This document shows positions 1 through 8,740 of a stretch of DNA of 64,000 bases, piece by piece. The stretch is taken from assembly GCA_938002655.1 (NCBI GenBank), contig CALLAC010000001.1, positions 1 through 64,000 on the forward strand, read 5' to 3'. A program made the position numbers and the translations under genes. Within the stretch, counting starts at the first letter, position 1; each line of letters begins with the position of its first letter. This stretch comes from an uncultured Cytophagales bacterium. Lineage in GTDB: Bacteria > Bacteroidota > Bacteroidia > Cytophagales > Thermonemataceae. The notes beneath the pieces are model-generated. The model had not been told where the DNA came from and searched no databases. It worked only from the letters and a program-made list of their open reading frames with translations.

Positions 1-1
1 A

Positions 2-340
2 GACACGGTAATTATCCGCTCTAATGCTGCGAATGCCCCCGAATTCCGTTTCTTGGTATCGGCTGGTGGGGTGGTTTCTGCCCTAGATTTTAGCCAAGCC
101 GAGCTACAAATCAGCCCTAATCCAAGCAATGGTATCTTCAAACTGCAAATCAATAATCCAATTTACAATCAAATAAATGCAGTAGTGTACGATGTAGCAG
201 GTAAAGAAGTGCAAAGATACAACGTAGAAAAATTTAATGGCTCAATGAATATCGATTTGAGTAGATTCGATAAAGGTACATACATACTGCTTATAGAAAG
301 CAACGGAGAACGCATAGCACGAAAACTGATAAAGCAGTAA
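2..340 (+). CDS. C-terminal part of a secreted protein with a type IX sorting domain (5' end outside window)
   Basis: The frame is open from base 2 and runs without a start to a TAA at 338-340, so this is the end of a larger gene that begins left of the window. The last ~80 residues are a typical T9SS type A C-terminal sorting domain: a 'SPNPSNG' turn, a beta-rich middle with 'VYDVAGKEV', and the closing 'GTYILLIESNGERIARKLIKQ'-type strand pair with a basic end. In the family this domain takes the protein through the outer membrane by the type IX system and is then removed. The cargo function cannot be told from this fragment. A strong terminator follows the stop. Confidence 0.9.
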   Translation, partial: DTVIIRSNAANAPEFRFLVSAGGVVSALDFSQAELQISPNPSNGIFKLQINNPIYNQINAVVYDVAGKEVQRYNVEKFNGSMNIDLSRFDKGTYILLIESNGERIARKLIKQ

Positions 341-351
341 GTAGAGCTTTC

Positions 352-387
352 AAAATCCTGAAAGAGTACTCTTTCAGGATTTTTTTT
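352..387 (+). terminator. intrinsic terminator after the T9SS cargo gene
   Basis: A perfect 13-bp inverted repeat (AATCCTGAAAGAG / CTCTTTCAGGATT) with a 2-base centre is followed by a run of T. Flanking A and T residues lengthen the stem. It lies 12 bases after the stop of the forward gene and faces a reverse gene ending at 426, so it may also serve that gene. Confidence 0.85.
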
Positions 388-425
388 AAGCCTTGTAGAG
401 AGCACTTATCTTAAATATCAACTTT

Positions 426-824
426 TTATTCCAAAAACTTTTTCCTTATTTGGGGAGTAGGAAGCATACATTCCCTTTTTTTACCAAACCACCTGTACCG
501 ATTTTTTGCAACAAAATCATATACAGTATCTCGTAAAGGTTTAGGAACAAACCAAAAAATCTCCCACAATCGCCAAATCCCTCCCAAATAGCCGCACACT
601 TTTAGTGCTGCCGAGGAGCGTAAGTAAATCTTTTCGCCTACTATTAGTACAAACGAATCATAGGTTTGTGTAGGTAAATTAAACTTTTTCAGTAGTTCTT
701 GCCCTATTCTAGACTGAAGAGAAGCAAAACGTAAAACATCTTTCTTATCTTTACGTATAAGAAACATCACTGAGGCTTCACAAAGATTACAAACACCATC
801 AAAAAGCACTATCGGATTTTGCAT
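426..824 (-). CDS. DCC-family thiol-disulfide oxidoreductase-like protein (DUF393)
   Basis: The 132-aa product opens with 'IVLFDGVCNLCEASV', the DxxCxxC signature that names the DCC family, followed by the conserved 'RFASLQS' segment and the 'SFVLIVGEKIYLRSSAAL' strand. Members are small cytosolic or membrane-associated proteins of about this length; a thiol-redox role is proposed for the family but not firmly shown. I chose the ATG at 822-824; the track start two residues further out is a TTG. The gene is alone on the reverse strand, separated from its forward neighbours on both sides. Confidence 0.85.
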   Translation of the reverse strand: MQNPIVLFDGVCNLCEASVMFLIRKDKKDVLRFASLQSRIGQELLKKFNLPTQTYDSFVLIVGEKIYLRSSAALKVCGYLGGIWRLWEIFWFVPKPLRDTVYDFVAKNRYRWFGKKRECMLPTPQIRKKFLE

Positions 825-957
825 TTCAAACAAAATAAATTGCTAAAAAATCATTTTAATCAAATATTCAAACCCAGAAAATCGTTTTAACTTTGGCTTA
901 ACTTTGGTGCGATTTTTGCTTGTAAAATTAACAAAGGTTTTGCAGAAATCAGAAAGA

Positions 958-1761
958 ATGCTGAAAAATTGTTTGACCATATTTTTGTTGCTTTTAAGCT
1001 ATTCAAGCATTCAGGCTCAAAGTAGCTATACCGACTACAAACCCGAATACAAGAAATGGCACCCCGATTATATGATTGATAAAATTGATTACACCGAAAA
1101 CCGAATGATTATTCATTTTCGCTATGTAGCCAATTCTATGCCCAAAGAAACCAAATCCTTATTCAAAAACTTTTATACCATTACAAAAGTTACTTTTTTT
1201 GGCAAATATCATCGTGAAAAATGGTATATGGAAAATCATTTCAACCCTGACGAGACTTTTCATTTCATAGATATTAAAAACATTCGCCGTAATGGTATTC
1301 TAATGGCAAGCTCTATTGCGGGTAGTAGGCAGTTAGATTACGAAGATATAGTAGCCAATGAAGTTTTCACTTGTGAAATACATTTCAATCGTTTGCCCAA
1401 GCACGTCAAACGTGTCAATTTGTTTGAAGGAGAAGAGTACAAACACGACCAAAACCACTTTCACGTTTTGCAAATCAAAGTAAAACAAGAAAATGACCCC
1501 GAGCTGGGCGATTTTTTGGATATGGTGAACAAAGTACAAGATTTTGAACGTAAACTCACAGGCATGCCACGTAGTACCTTTTCTGTACCTAAAAAAGAAA
1601 ACAAACCTGTTATCATTAAGAAAGAAGAAAAAACACCTATTCCTGCTCCAACACCTGCACTCGTAAAAAAGCAAGAAAAACCACAACCTACTCCAACACC
1701 TCGCTTACATAGTCCGCCTGTTCCTCCTACTTATCAGCAAGAAGCTCAGGCTCGCATGTAA
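958..1761 (+). CDS. secreted protein of unknown function with proline/lysine-rich tail
   Basis: The 267-aa product starts at the ATG at 958, which gives a clean signal peptide ('MLKNCLTIFLLLLSYSSIQAQ'); the longer track ORF uses a TTG and has no signal in front. Residues ~25-190 look like one folded beta-rich domain with many aromatic and His residues and no motif I recognise. The last ~60 residues are low complexity, rich in Pro, Lys, Thr and Gln, as in periplasmic or wall-spanning tails. Two TAnnTTTG-like -10 boxes (888-895 and 899-906) lie upstream but neither has a convincing -33 box. Function unknown. Confidence 0.7.
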   Translation: MLKNCLTIFLLLLSYSSIQAQSSYTDYKPEYKKWHPDYMIDKIDYTENRMIIHFRYVANSMPKETKSLFKNFYTITKVTFFGKYHREKWYMENHFNPDETFHFIDIKNIRRNGILMASSIAGSRQLDYEDIVANEVFTCEIHFNRLPKHVKRVNLFEGEEYKHDQNHFHVLQIKVKQENDPELGDFLDMVNKVQDFERKLTGMPRSTFSVPKKENKPVIIKKEEKTPIPAPTPALVKKQEKPQPTPTPRLHSPPVPPTYQQEAQARM

Positions 1762-1812
1762 AGCATTTGGCTGAAATAGCAGAAAATCTTAACTTGCCAG
1801 CAAAAAGTAGCG

Positions 1813-2772
1813 TTGAAAATATTAGTTATTCGTTTTTCGTCTATTGGGGATTGTATTTGGGTAACGCCCATCTTGCGAGGTCTGAAAACTCAACTTGCTT
1901 GTCAAGTACATTTTGTAACCAAAAAGCAATATGCACCGCTTTTTGAGGCAAATCCTAACATTGATACCTTGCATCTGCTTGGTGAAAAAAGCCTTTCCGA
2001 ACTTATCAGCCTTTGGCGTAAAGAAAAATTTGATTATATCATTGATTTACATAACAATCTGCGAACTTTTTACATCAAACTTTCTTTGAGGAATATTCCT
2101 GCCAGAAGTTATCGGAAATTGCGTTGGCAAAAGTGGCTACTTGTGAATTTCAAAATCAACAAAATGCCGGCAAATCATGTTGTAGATAGATATTTTGAAA
2201 CCATTGCACCCTTAGGCGTACAACCTGATAGCCAAGGTTTAGAATTGCATATTCCTGAAAAATATCATTTGAGCAAAGATTTCTTTCCGTCAGTTTTTCA
2301 GGAAAAATTTATTGCTTTTGTCATAGGAGCCAGTTATGCCACTAAAAAAATGCCTACTACGAAAATTATTGAATTTTGCAAGCAAATGCCTTTGCCTGTT
2401 ATTTTGATAGGTGGCAAAGAAGATGAAGCGGCAGGAGATGCAATTGAACGTTATTTTTCAGAAAATCCAACTAATTTTGTATGGAATTTGTGCGGTAAAT
2501 TAAGCTTGATGCAATCGGCTTGGATAGTGAGCCAAGCCGCAATAGTCTACGGACACGATACAGGACTTACACACATTGCCGCTTGTTTTCAAAAAAAAGT
2601 GTATATGATTTTTGGCAGTACTACGCCCGAATTAGGATTGTATCCATATCAAACTTCCTATCGAATTATTGAAAATAAGCAACTTGCATGTCGTCCTTGC
2701 TCACGCTTGGGCAAACACGCCTGCCCCCAAAAGCATTTTAAATGTATGAACGATTTGAAGTTTGAAATTTAA
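1813..2772 (+). CDS. glycosyltransferase family 9 (heptosyltransferase-like), TTG start
   Basis: A 319-aa GT9-fold protein: 'KILVIRFSSIGDCIWVTPILRGLK' is the canonical N-terminal nucleotide-sugar fold start, and 'GHDTGLTHIAACFQKKVYMIFG' is the C-terminal donor-binding motif (heptosyltransferase 'DTGLxHIAAA'). The family adds heptose or related sugars to lipopolysaccharide core on the cytoplasmic face of the inner membrane. The start must be TTG at 1813: an in-frame stop lies at 1777-1779, no ATG occurs between, and the family motif begins immediately. The C-terminus carries a Cys cluster ('CRPCSRLGKHACPQKHFKCM') of the kind seen in Bacteroidota GT9 enzymes. Exact sugar is unknown. Confidence 0.88.
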   Translation: MKILVIRFSSIGDCIWVTPILRGLKTQLACQVHFVTKKQYAPLFEANPNIDTLHLLGEKSLSELISLWRKEKFDYIIDLHNNLRTFYIKLSLRNIPARSYRKLRWQKWLLVNFKINKMPANHVVDRYFETIAPLGVQPDSQGLELHIPEKYHLSKDFFPSVFQEKFIAFVIGASYATKKMPTTKIIEFCKQMPLPVILIGGKEDEAAGDAIERYFSENPTNFVWNLCGKLSLMQSAWIVSQAAIVYGHDTGLTHIAACFQKKVYMIFGSTTPELGLYPYQTSYRIIENKQLACRPCSRLGKHACPQKHFKCMNDLKFEI

Positions 2773-2848
2773 CCCTTTCAGCCCAAACCATTTTCTTGCC
2801 AAGAGTGTTTAATAAAAGAGAAATCACCCTCACCCAAACAGCAAATCC

Positions 2849-3955
2849 ATGATTGGCTATCGTTTTACCGAATATACCCCCGATGAGCAAATACAGCAAG
2901 GCAAAGCTAAATTTGATTCTTTGCTCAAACTTTTTTTAGAGCTTGTCAGTATGACAGGAGGCAATGTAGCCGAAGCTCTGGCTTGGCTTAATAACTTAGA
3001 TAAAAAATACCAACTCACCGATGATAGCTACGGCATAGGCGACTTTATTGAAGATTTGAAGCGAAAAGGTTACATAGAAGAAAATCCGCAAGAAATAGGT
3101 GTTCTGCAAATTACCCCTAAAAGCGAACAAACGATTCGCCGTAATGCTTTGGAAGAAATTTTTGGAAAGCTCAAAAAAGCAAAACCGGGTAATCACCAAA
3201 CCAAAAAGTCAGGAATGGGCGATGAAAAAGGTGTAGAAAGACGCAAGTTTGAATTTGGTGACGAATTGGATAATATTGCCTTTACAGAATCTATTCGTAA
3301 TGCACAAATCAATCATGGCTACGAAGATTTTTTCCTTACGCACGAAGATTTGGAAATTATTGAAACAGAATACAAAGCTCAAACTTCCACAGTGCTAATG
3401 ATAGATATTTCGCATTCAATGATTTTGTATGGCGAAGATAGGATTACACCTGCCAAAAAAGTGGCTATGGCTCTTGCCGAACTCATCACCACCAAGTATC
3501 CCAAAGATACCTTGGATATTATTGTATTTGGAAATGATGCTTGGCAGATTTCTATCAAAGATTTGCCTTATTTGCAAGTGGGTCCCTATCATACCAATAC
3601 TGTTGCGGGTTTGGAGTTGGCAATGGATTTGCTCCGAAGACGCAAAAATGCCAATAAGCAGATTTTTATGATAACCGATGGCAAACCTACTTGCCTGAAA
3701 GAAGGCTTGCGATACTACAAAAATAGCTTTGGCTTGGATAGAAAAATTTTGAACCGAACACTCAATCTGGCGGCTCAATGTCGTAGGCTCAAAATCCCTA
3801 TCACTACTTTTATGATTGCCTCTGACCCTTACCTGCAAGAGTTTGTCAGAGAATTTACGCAAGTAAATCAGGGAAGAGCCTACTATAGCTCCCTGAAAGG
3901 ACTTGGACACTATATTTTTGAAGATTATCAGCGAAATCGGAAGAAAAATATCTGA
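2849..3955 (+). CDS. VWA-domain protein with intact MIDAS
   Basis: The 368-aa protein has an N-terminal helical region (~1-140), a charged linker, then a von Willebrand factor A domain (~175-350). The metal-ion-dependent adhesion site is complete: 'MIDISHSM' (DxSxS) and 'ITDGKPT'. There is no signal peptide, so it is cytosolic. In Bacteroidota such proteins usually sit beside a MoxR/ChlI-type AAA+ ATPase with which they act as a metal-dependent remodelling pair, but no such ATPase lies nearby here. The gene ends one base before the stop of the convergent ABC permease. The specific role is not known. Confidence 0.85.
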   Translation: MIGYRFTEYTPDEQIQQGKAKFDSLLKLFLELVSMTGGNVAEALAWLNNLDKKYQLTDDSYGIGDFIEDLKRKGYIEENPQEIGVLQITPKSEQTIRRNALEEIFGKLKKAKPGNHQTKKSGMGDEKGVERRKFEFGDELDNIAFTESIRNAQINHGYEDFFLTHEDLEIIETEYKAQTSTVLMIDISHSMILYGEDRITPAKKVAMALAELITTKYPKDTLDIIVFGNDAWQISIKDLPYLQVGPYHTNTVAGLELAMDLLRRRKNANKQIFMITDGKPTCLKEGLRYYKNSFGLDRKILNRTLNLAAQCRRLKIPITTFMIASDPYLQEFVREFTQVNQGRAYYSSLKGLGHYIFEDYQRNRKKNI

Positions 3956-3956
3956 T

Positions 3957-4757
3957 TTACAAATCTTTTTTCTCAAACTTCCAAAATGTAAACACCCAAA
4001 GCAAGGTGCTTTCAAGTATTGTGTAAAATATCTGTTCTTGAATGGCTTCACTTCTTTTTTCGTACTCTTCGGGCGAAAAAATCTTAAGAATTTCAGGCGG
4101 TAGAATCAATCTATCAGAAACTTCAAAAGGTAGAAAAGGTACAAGGAAATCCCAACCATACTTTTTCAAAAACAATATAAGTAGCGGCTCGGCGATAAGC
4201 ATATAGGCGATAAATATTGTTACTGCCAGTACAGAGCGTTTTATCCATAAACCCAATGCAAAAGCTATGCTTAATTGTGCGAAAATTAAAAGAGCAAAAT
4301 AAAAGATGGTATTGGAAATTTCCCATTCTCCTGAAGCTACCCATACATTAGCAGTTACATAGAAAAAAGTAAATACCACCGTAAGTACTAAAAGCCATAT
4401 AAATTTTGAGAGCAAAAACTCTTTTCTGCTGAGCCCTTCTATGATATGTTGGCGAAGCATCTTGCTACTCCATTCGTTGTTGATATTCAAAATTACTAAA
4501 ATAGCCGAAAGCGGTACAAGAAATGAAAGGAAAAAAGCCGAAGTCTGCCAAATTTGAGGGTATTGGAATGGTTTATCCAAAAAAGTTTCTAATACTTCTA
4601 ATTTTCCATCTTCTACTTTTTCATGAGTTGCAGACCGATATGAATTGGCAATAACTTGCAAAAAGCCCACAAAGGCAAGTAAATTTAAGATTAAAATAAC
4701 CCAAAACGCCCTGTTGGTGCGTATTTTATACCATTCTAGTTGTAAAAATCTTAACAT
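3957..4757 (-). CDS. ABC-2 type transporter permease
   Basis: The 266-aa protein has six predicted membrane spans: one near residues 18-38, a pair around 75-130, and several from 140 to 215, separated by a long extracytoplasmic loop after span 1. It matches the ABC-2/BcrB-type permease layout ('KIRTNRAFWVILILNLLAF' at the start). It begins 3 bases after the stop of the ATPase gene (4761), so the two form a two-gene exporter operon. Substrate unknown. The last span is followed by a short Lys-rich cytosolic tail. Confidence 0.85.
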   Translation of the reverse strand: MLRFLQLEWYKIRTNRAFWVILILNLLAFVGFLQVIANSYRSATHEKVEDGKLEVLETFLDKPFQYPQIWQTSAFFLSFLVPLSAILVILNINNEWSSKMLRQHIIEGLSRKEFLLSKFIWLLVLTVVFTFFYVTANVWVASGEWEISNTIFYFALLIFAQLSIAFALGLWIKRSVLAVTIFIAYMLIAEPLLILFLKKYGWDFLVPFLPFEVSDRLILPPEILKIFSPEEYEKRSEAIQEQIFYTILESTLLWVFTFWKFEKKDL

Positions 4758-4760
4758 AGT

Positions 4761-5654
4761 TTAGTTTTCGGTTAGCTCCAAAAATGCAGTTTCGAGAGTT
4801 TTTTTTCGTAGAGCAAGATGATGCAACAGGATGCCATTTTGAAAACAAGACTGGTTCAAGGAAGCTAAATCAACGCTGTCGGTTTCAAGAACTAACTGCA
4901 ATACTTCATTTTCTTTTTTGATAATCGCTTGTGGAAATTGACGTTGTAGAAAATTGGCAAGTTCTGTCAGAGAATTACTTGCTATTTCAATAGTTAAGCC
5001 TTTTCCTAAAATTTTATCAACCTTACCATAAGATAGCAATTTACCTTGTTTAAGAATGGCAGTATGAGTGCAAACTTTTTCAACTTCATCAAGTAGGTGG
5101 CTTGCTAAAATAATAGTGTAGTTTTGCTTACGGAGCTCTAAAATCAAATCACGAATTTCTACAATGCCTATGGGATCTAACCCATTAGTGGGCTCATCTA
5201 AAATGAGAACTTGGGGCTTGCCGAGCAAAGAGGCGGCAATGGCAAGTCTTTGTTTCATTCCCAAGCTGTATGTTTTGACAGATGATTGGGCTCTTTCGGA
5301 AAGTTTTACTAATTCCAAAACTGCTTGAATTTCTTTGGGCGAGCCTCTCTGATGGATTTTTTGCCGTAGCAGTAGATTGTCGTATCCTGAAAGATAAGCA
5401 TAAAAATTGGGTGTTTCTAAGATAGTACCAATTTGCTTACGAGTAGCGGCATTAGAAGGCTTACCGAACCAAAAGAAGTTGCCTGTAGTAGGCTTCAAAA
5501 CGTCTGTTACAATACTTAAAAGCGTAGTTTTTCCACTGCCATTAGGTCCGAGTATGCCAAAAACACTGCCTTGAGGTATTTCAAAAGAAACATTACGTAA
5601 TGCTTGAATTCTACCAAAGTTTTTGGAGATTTGATTAACTTTTAAGATATTCAT
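4761..5654 (-). CDS. ABC transporter ATP-binding protein
   Basis: The 297-aa ATPase contains Walker A 'GPNGSGKTT', signature 'YSLGMKQRL', Walker B 'VLILDEPTNGLDP' and the switch His in 'ILASHLLDE'. The ABC domain occupies ~1-215; the C-terminal ~80 residues match the regulatory extension of drug/bacitracin-type (BcrA-like) ATPases. I start at the ATG at 5652-5654 ('MNILKVNQISKNF'); the track start is an upstream TTG adding ten unconserved residues. It is the first gene of an operon with the permease at 3957-4757. GldA of the gliding apparatus is related, but the partners GldF/GldG are not here, so I do not use that name. Confidence 0.9.
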   Translation of the reverse strand: MNILKVNQISKNFGRIQALRNVSFEIPQGSVFGILGPNGSGKTTLLSIVTDVLKPTTGNFFWFGKPSNAATRKQIGTILETPNFYAYLSGYDNLLLRQKIHQRGSPKEIQAVLELVKLSERAQSSVKTYSLGMKQRLAIAASLLGKPQVLILDEPTNGLDPIGIVEIRDLILELRKQNYTIILASHLLDEVEKVCTHTAILKQGKLLSYGKVDKILGKGLTIEIASNSLTELANFLQRQFPQAIIKKENEVLQLVLETDSVDLASLNQSCFQNGILLHHLALRKKTLETAFLELTEN

Positions 5655-5882
5655 AAGCGAATTTAGCAGTAGCGTTATACTCAAAACAATTGCATCAAAC
5701 CCAACCTGATAGGCTTTAAAAATAGGTATAAGTATGTAGTGTTTGGAGTAAGCAAGCTATAAGATTTTTTAAAATCTAACAGTTTTGTAAGTTTGACTAT
5801 TGCAAATTTTAGCCATGTACGTTCGAAGTATAAGAGTTTGAGATATAGAGCTATGTGCCTGTGTCATCAAATTTACTAAAAT

Positions 5883-6236
5883 TTATTCTTTTGGAGATTT
5901 TTCTTTGCTTGGATATTTGGCTTTTCCTGAAAAAGTATGCCAATCTTCTTTGTTGCGGGCTCGGTGCTGGTGCCAATTGAAATTTTTGTACTTCAAACCA
6001 TTTTCGGTATAATAATTTTTTTTGAAAAGCCTACGATACCAAGGCATACCCGAAACTACTTGTAAATTGCCTTCTTGCAAGGCTTCTTCTTTGGTAGCCA
6101 TTCTGCCATCGCTACGTTGGGCACCGAAAAAATGCACGTGGTCGTGTATCATTTTGCAACCTTGTACCTTGCAAGGCTTTACACAACCCGAAAAGCCTAT
6201 CAGTAAGAGCCAACACAAGCAAACATTACGAAACAT
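5883..6236 (-). CDS. small lipoprotein, unknown function
   Basis: The 117-aa product has a lipoprotein signal ('CLCWLLLIGFSGC'), giving a lipidated Cys at about residue 18. The mature part is basic, rich in His, Lys and Trp ('MIHDHVHFFG', 'WHQHRARNKEDWHTF'), and contains two further Cys close to the lipidated one. The His-rich composition could mean metal binding but that is only inference. A TACCTTTG -10 box lies upstream on the reverse strand (6253-6260). It faces ssb, which is divergently transcribed. Confidence 0.7.
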   Translation of the reverse strand: MFRNVCLCWLLLIGFSGCVKPCKVQGCKMIHDHVHFFGAQRSDGRMATKEEALQEGNLQVVSGMPWYRRLFKKNYYTENGLKYKNFNWHQHRARNKEDWHTFSGKAKYPSKEKSPKE

Positions 6237-6385
6237 TTATTTCCAATTTTTACAAAGGTAAAAATCATTCGCCACAATAACAACAGTAAAGTCATTTTTA
6301 AAAAATTTTTTACGAAATTTTGCAGAAAAGCAAATTATATATAACTTTATGGAGTTTTTATATTTTATTCAAAAAAACAATATGT

Positions 6386-6829
6386 ATGGCAGGCGTAAAT
6401 AAAGTAATTTTGATTGGCAATGTAGGTAAAGATCCTGACATTATCTCTTTTGATTCGAGTAGAAAGGCCACTTTTCCGCTGGCAACCTCAGAAAAATACA
6501 AAGACCGCGAAGGAAAGTCGGTGGAAAAAACAGAATGGCATAATATCGTATTTTGGGGTCCTGTGGTTGATATTATTGAAAAATACGTAAAAAAAGGAAA
6601 ACAAGTTTTTATTGAAGGTAAGCTGGCTACCCGCTCTTACGAAAAAGATGGACAAACTCGCTATATTACCGAAGTGATAGGACAAAACCTGACACTTTTG
6701 GGTAGTGGCTTGGGTGGTGGCAATTATACACCGAATACAGAAAGCAACGCTTCGAGTAATCAGGAAGATAATACTCCTTACATGCCACCTACCGTAGAAA
6801 GTAGTCCTAGCGACGATTTACCTTTCTAA
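6386..6829 (+). CDS. ssb: single-stranded DNA-binding protein
   Basis: The 147-aa protein is a bacterial SSB: an OB-fold over ~1-110 starting 'MAGVNKVILIGNVGKDPD', the 'TEWHNIVFWG' strand, and 'VFIEGKLATRSYEKDGQTRYITEVI'. A Gly/Asn/Ser linker leads to the acidic tip 'SDDLPF' that binds replication and repair partners. The start is the ATG at 6386; the track's upstream extension is Lys/Phe-rich leader sequence outside the family alignment. It stands alone, followed by a ~340-base gap. Confidence 0.95.
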   Translation: MAGVNKVILIGNVGKDPDIISFDSSRKATFPLATSEKYKDREGKSVEKTEWHNIVFWGPVVDIIEKYVKKGKQVFIEGKLATRSYEKDGQTRYITEVIGQNLTLLGSGLGGGNYTPNTESNASSNQEDNTPYMPPTVESSPSDDLPF

Positions 6830-7170
6830 TTTTGGTAGTATTTAGCAAGTAAGGCTGTTTGAATGATGAAACAAGGCTCATTTTCCCAAAGAATGCCTTT
6901 TGGGGGCTAAAATTATAGAAAAACTATAAGTTTTTATACCCAAACTAAAAAATGCATCCAACCTGATAGGTTCTTAAAACCTATCAGGTTGGATGCATAA
7001 TACTAATGAGCATTACATACCTAACACTGTCCTAATTTTGGGGCTAATATTTTCAAAAATCATCTTTTTACAAACTTTCTTTGCAAAAAGAGGGTTTTGT
7101 ATTCAGATTGAAAAAGGTTCAAAGGTTCAAAGCTTTTCGCCTTCGATATAGAAGCAACAACCAATTATTT
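6830..7170. repeat. gene-free gap containing a perfect 19-bp palindromic repeat
   Basis: No gene is visible between ssb and hemH. The gap holds a perfect inverted repeat at 6952-6970 / 6980-6998 (ATGCATCCAACCTGATAGG and its complement) with a 9-base centre. The core CCTGATAGG / CCTATCAGG recurs, in variants, in other gaps of the window (near 5700, 20650, 52415, 58518). It could end the ssb transcript, but lacks a following T-run. The rest of the gap shows nothing I can name. Confidence 0.75.
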
Positions 7171-8271
7171 ATGCAATTTTCAACTCCTCGCTATGGTGTA
7201 TTGCTAGTTAATTTAGGCACTCCTGATTCGCCACGTGTGCCTGATGTACGCAGGTATTTGCGTGAGTTTCTGATGGATAAGCGTGTCATAGATATTCCTT
7301 TTCTTTCGCGTTGGCTATTGGTAAATCTGATAATAGCTAATTTTAGAGCTCCTAAATCTGCAAAGGCTTATCAAAAAGTTTGGACCCAAGAAGGCTCACC
7401 GCTCAAATATTATGGTTTTCGTACGCAAGAGCTTTTGCAAGAAGCTTTGGGCCAAGAATATCTTGTCAGAATTGCAATGCGTTACCAAAAGCCCAGCATC
7501 AAGGCTGTTTTGAAAGAATTGGAGGGCAAACATTGGGAAAAACTTATCGTAATTCCTTTGTTTCCGCAATATGCTTCGGCTACCACAGGTTCAGTAAAAG
7601 AAGCTGTAATGAAAGAATTAGCTGGTTGGCAAACAATTCCTGCGGTAGAATTTGTGCAACAATTCTATCAGCACCCTCTTTTTATCAAGGCATTTGCCGA
7701 ACTTGGCAAGAAATACATTGAAGCCCACCCTTACGACCACTACCTTTTCACCTATCACGGCTTGCCTGAAAGACAAATTCGTAAGGCAGATAAGCATAAT
7801 TATTGCCTTACATACACTAACCCTGCCGAAATAGGTTGTTGTAGTTTGCTACAAGATAAGAATGCCGCTTGTTACCGAAGCCAATGCTTTGCTACTACAA
7901 GACTACTGGCAAAAGCTCTAAATTTGCCCGAAGGTAGTTATAGTACGGCTTTTCAGTCGCGTTTGGGAAAAGCCGTTTGGATACAACCATATACCGAAGA
8001 CATCGTAAAGAAACTTGCCCAAGAAGGAAAAAATAATGTGCTTGTTTTCTCTCCTTCTTTTGTAGCCGATTGCCTAGAAACTACCATTGAAGTAGGTGAA
8101 GAGTATAAAGAACTTTTTGAAAAATACGGTGGTAAGCATTGGAGGCTTGTGGAAAGCCTCAACGATAGCCCTACCTGGATAGAACTGCTACGACAGATGG
8201 TTCTTGAACGTACTACCAAACCCAAAGCACTAGATTTAATGATGCAGGTAATTGCCGAAGAAAAAGAATAA
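7171..8271 (+). CDS. hemH: ferrochelatase
   Basis: The 366-aa enzyme inserts iron into protoporphyrin IX (or coproporphyrin III) in haem synthesis. Family marks: 'GVLLVNLGTPDSP' at the N-terminus, 'PLFPQYASATTGS', the catalytic-His strand 'FTYHGLPERQ', and 'FSPSFVADCLETTIEV' near the C-terminus. A Cys-rich segment 'GCCSLLQDKNAACYRSQC' follows the HGLP motif, in the place where some bacterial ferrochelatases bind a [2Fe-2S] cluster; whether this one does is unproven. Start is ATG 7171; the track extension upstream is unconserved. No other haem genes are adjacent. Confidence 0.95.
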   Translation: MQFSTPRYGVLLVNLGTPDSPRVPDVRRYLREFLMDKRVIDIPFLSRWLLVNLIIANFRAPKSAKAYQKVWTQEGSPLKYYGFRTQELLQEALGQEYLVRIAMRYQKPSIKAVLKELEGKHWEKLIVIPLFPQYASATTGSVKEAVMKELAGWQTIPAVEFVQQFYQHPLFIKAFAELGKKYIEAHPYDHYLFTYHGLPERQIRKADKHNYCLTYTNPAEIGCCSLLQDKNAACYRSQCFATTRLLAKALNLPEGSYSTAFQSRLGKAVWIQPYTEDIVKKLAQEGKNNVLVFSPSFVADCLETTIEVGEEYKELFEKYGGKHWRLVESLNDSPTWIELLRQMVLERTTKPKALDLMMQVIAEEKE

Positions 8272-8326
8272 ATTTTGATTTACCATAAACACGCTAACAA
8301 AACCTTTGCTTGAAATTTTTTTGGCT

Positions 8327-8680
8327 ATGAGCAAACTAATAGAAGAATTCAATGCTTACCGAAGCAAAATGAACCAAAAAATCCTTGATGCCGATAACTT
8401 GGTTATCAAACGGATTTTCAATTTAGATATAAATGCCTACGGCGAAGGAAATTTGAGCGTAGCTACCAAAGAAATGATTGGGCTGGCTTGCTCTATGGTT
8501 TTGCGTTGCGACGATTGCGTGAGGTATCATTTGGGCAAGTGTAAAGAATTAGGATTAAGTACCCAAGAGGTTTTTGAAGTTTTTGCCATAGCCAACCTTA
8601 TCGGTGGAACAATCGTTATTCCACACCTTCGCAGAGCAGTAGAGTATTGGGAAGCCCTGCAAGAAGATGCAAGTTCATAG
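8327..8680 (+). CDS. carboxymuconolactone decarboxylase / AhpD-like protein
   Basis: The 117-aa protein is an all-helical CMD-family member with the redox pair and proton-relay His in 'RCDDCVRYHLGKC' (CxxC...H), as in AhpD-type peroxidase partners. Start is ATG 8327 ('MSKLIEEFNAYRSKM'). It sits 55 bases after hemH and just ahead of porQ, on the same strand. The porQ promoter overlaps the end of this gene region, so porQ may be expressed separately. Substrate or partner not known. Confidence 0.85.
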   Translation: MSKLIEEFNAYRSKMNQKILDADNLVIKRIFNLDINAYGEGNLSVATKEMIGLACSMVLRCDDCVRYHLGKCKELGLSTQEVFEVFAIANLIGGTIVIPHLRRAVEYWEALQEDASS

Positions 8681-8694
8681 AATTTGTTTCAAGG

Positions 8695-8728
8695 TTTGGC
8701 AAACTTATGCAAGTTCTTTGTATCTTTG
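8695..8728 (+). promoter_or_regulatory. promoter of porQ (TTTG-N22-TATCTTTG)
   Basis: A -33 TTTG (8695-8698) and a -7 TATCTTTG (8721-8728) match the Bacteroidota primary-sigma consensus with a 22-base spacer. The inferred start of transcription, around 8735, lies only a few bases before the TTG start codons at 8741 or 8750, which implies a nearly leaderless message. Confidence 0.6.
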
Positions 8729-8740
8729 GCAAAAAATTGC

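Noticed and set aside
3416-4051. Long reverse ORF of 211 codons
   Set aside because: It overlaps the VWA gene, whose MIDAS motifs make it clearly coding.
4761-5654. Naming the ABC ATPase gldA
   Set aside because: The ATPase is of the general ABC-2 exporter type and the permease is a single BcrB-like subunit; GldF/GldG are not present.
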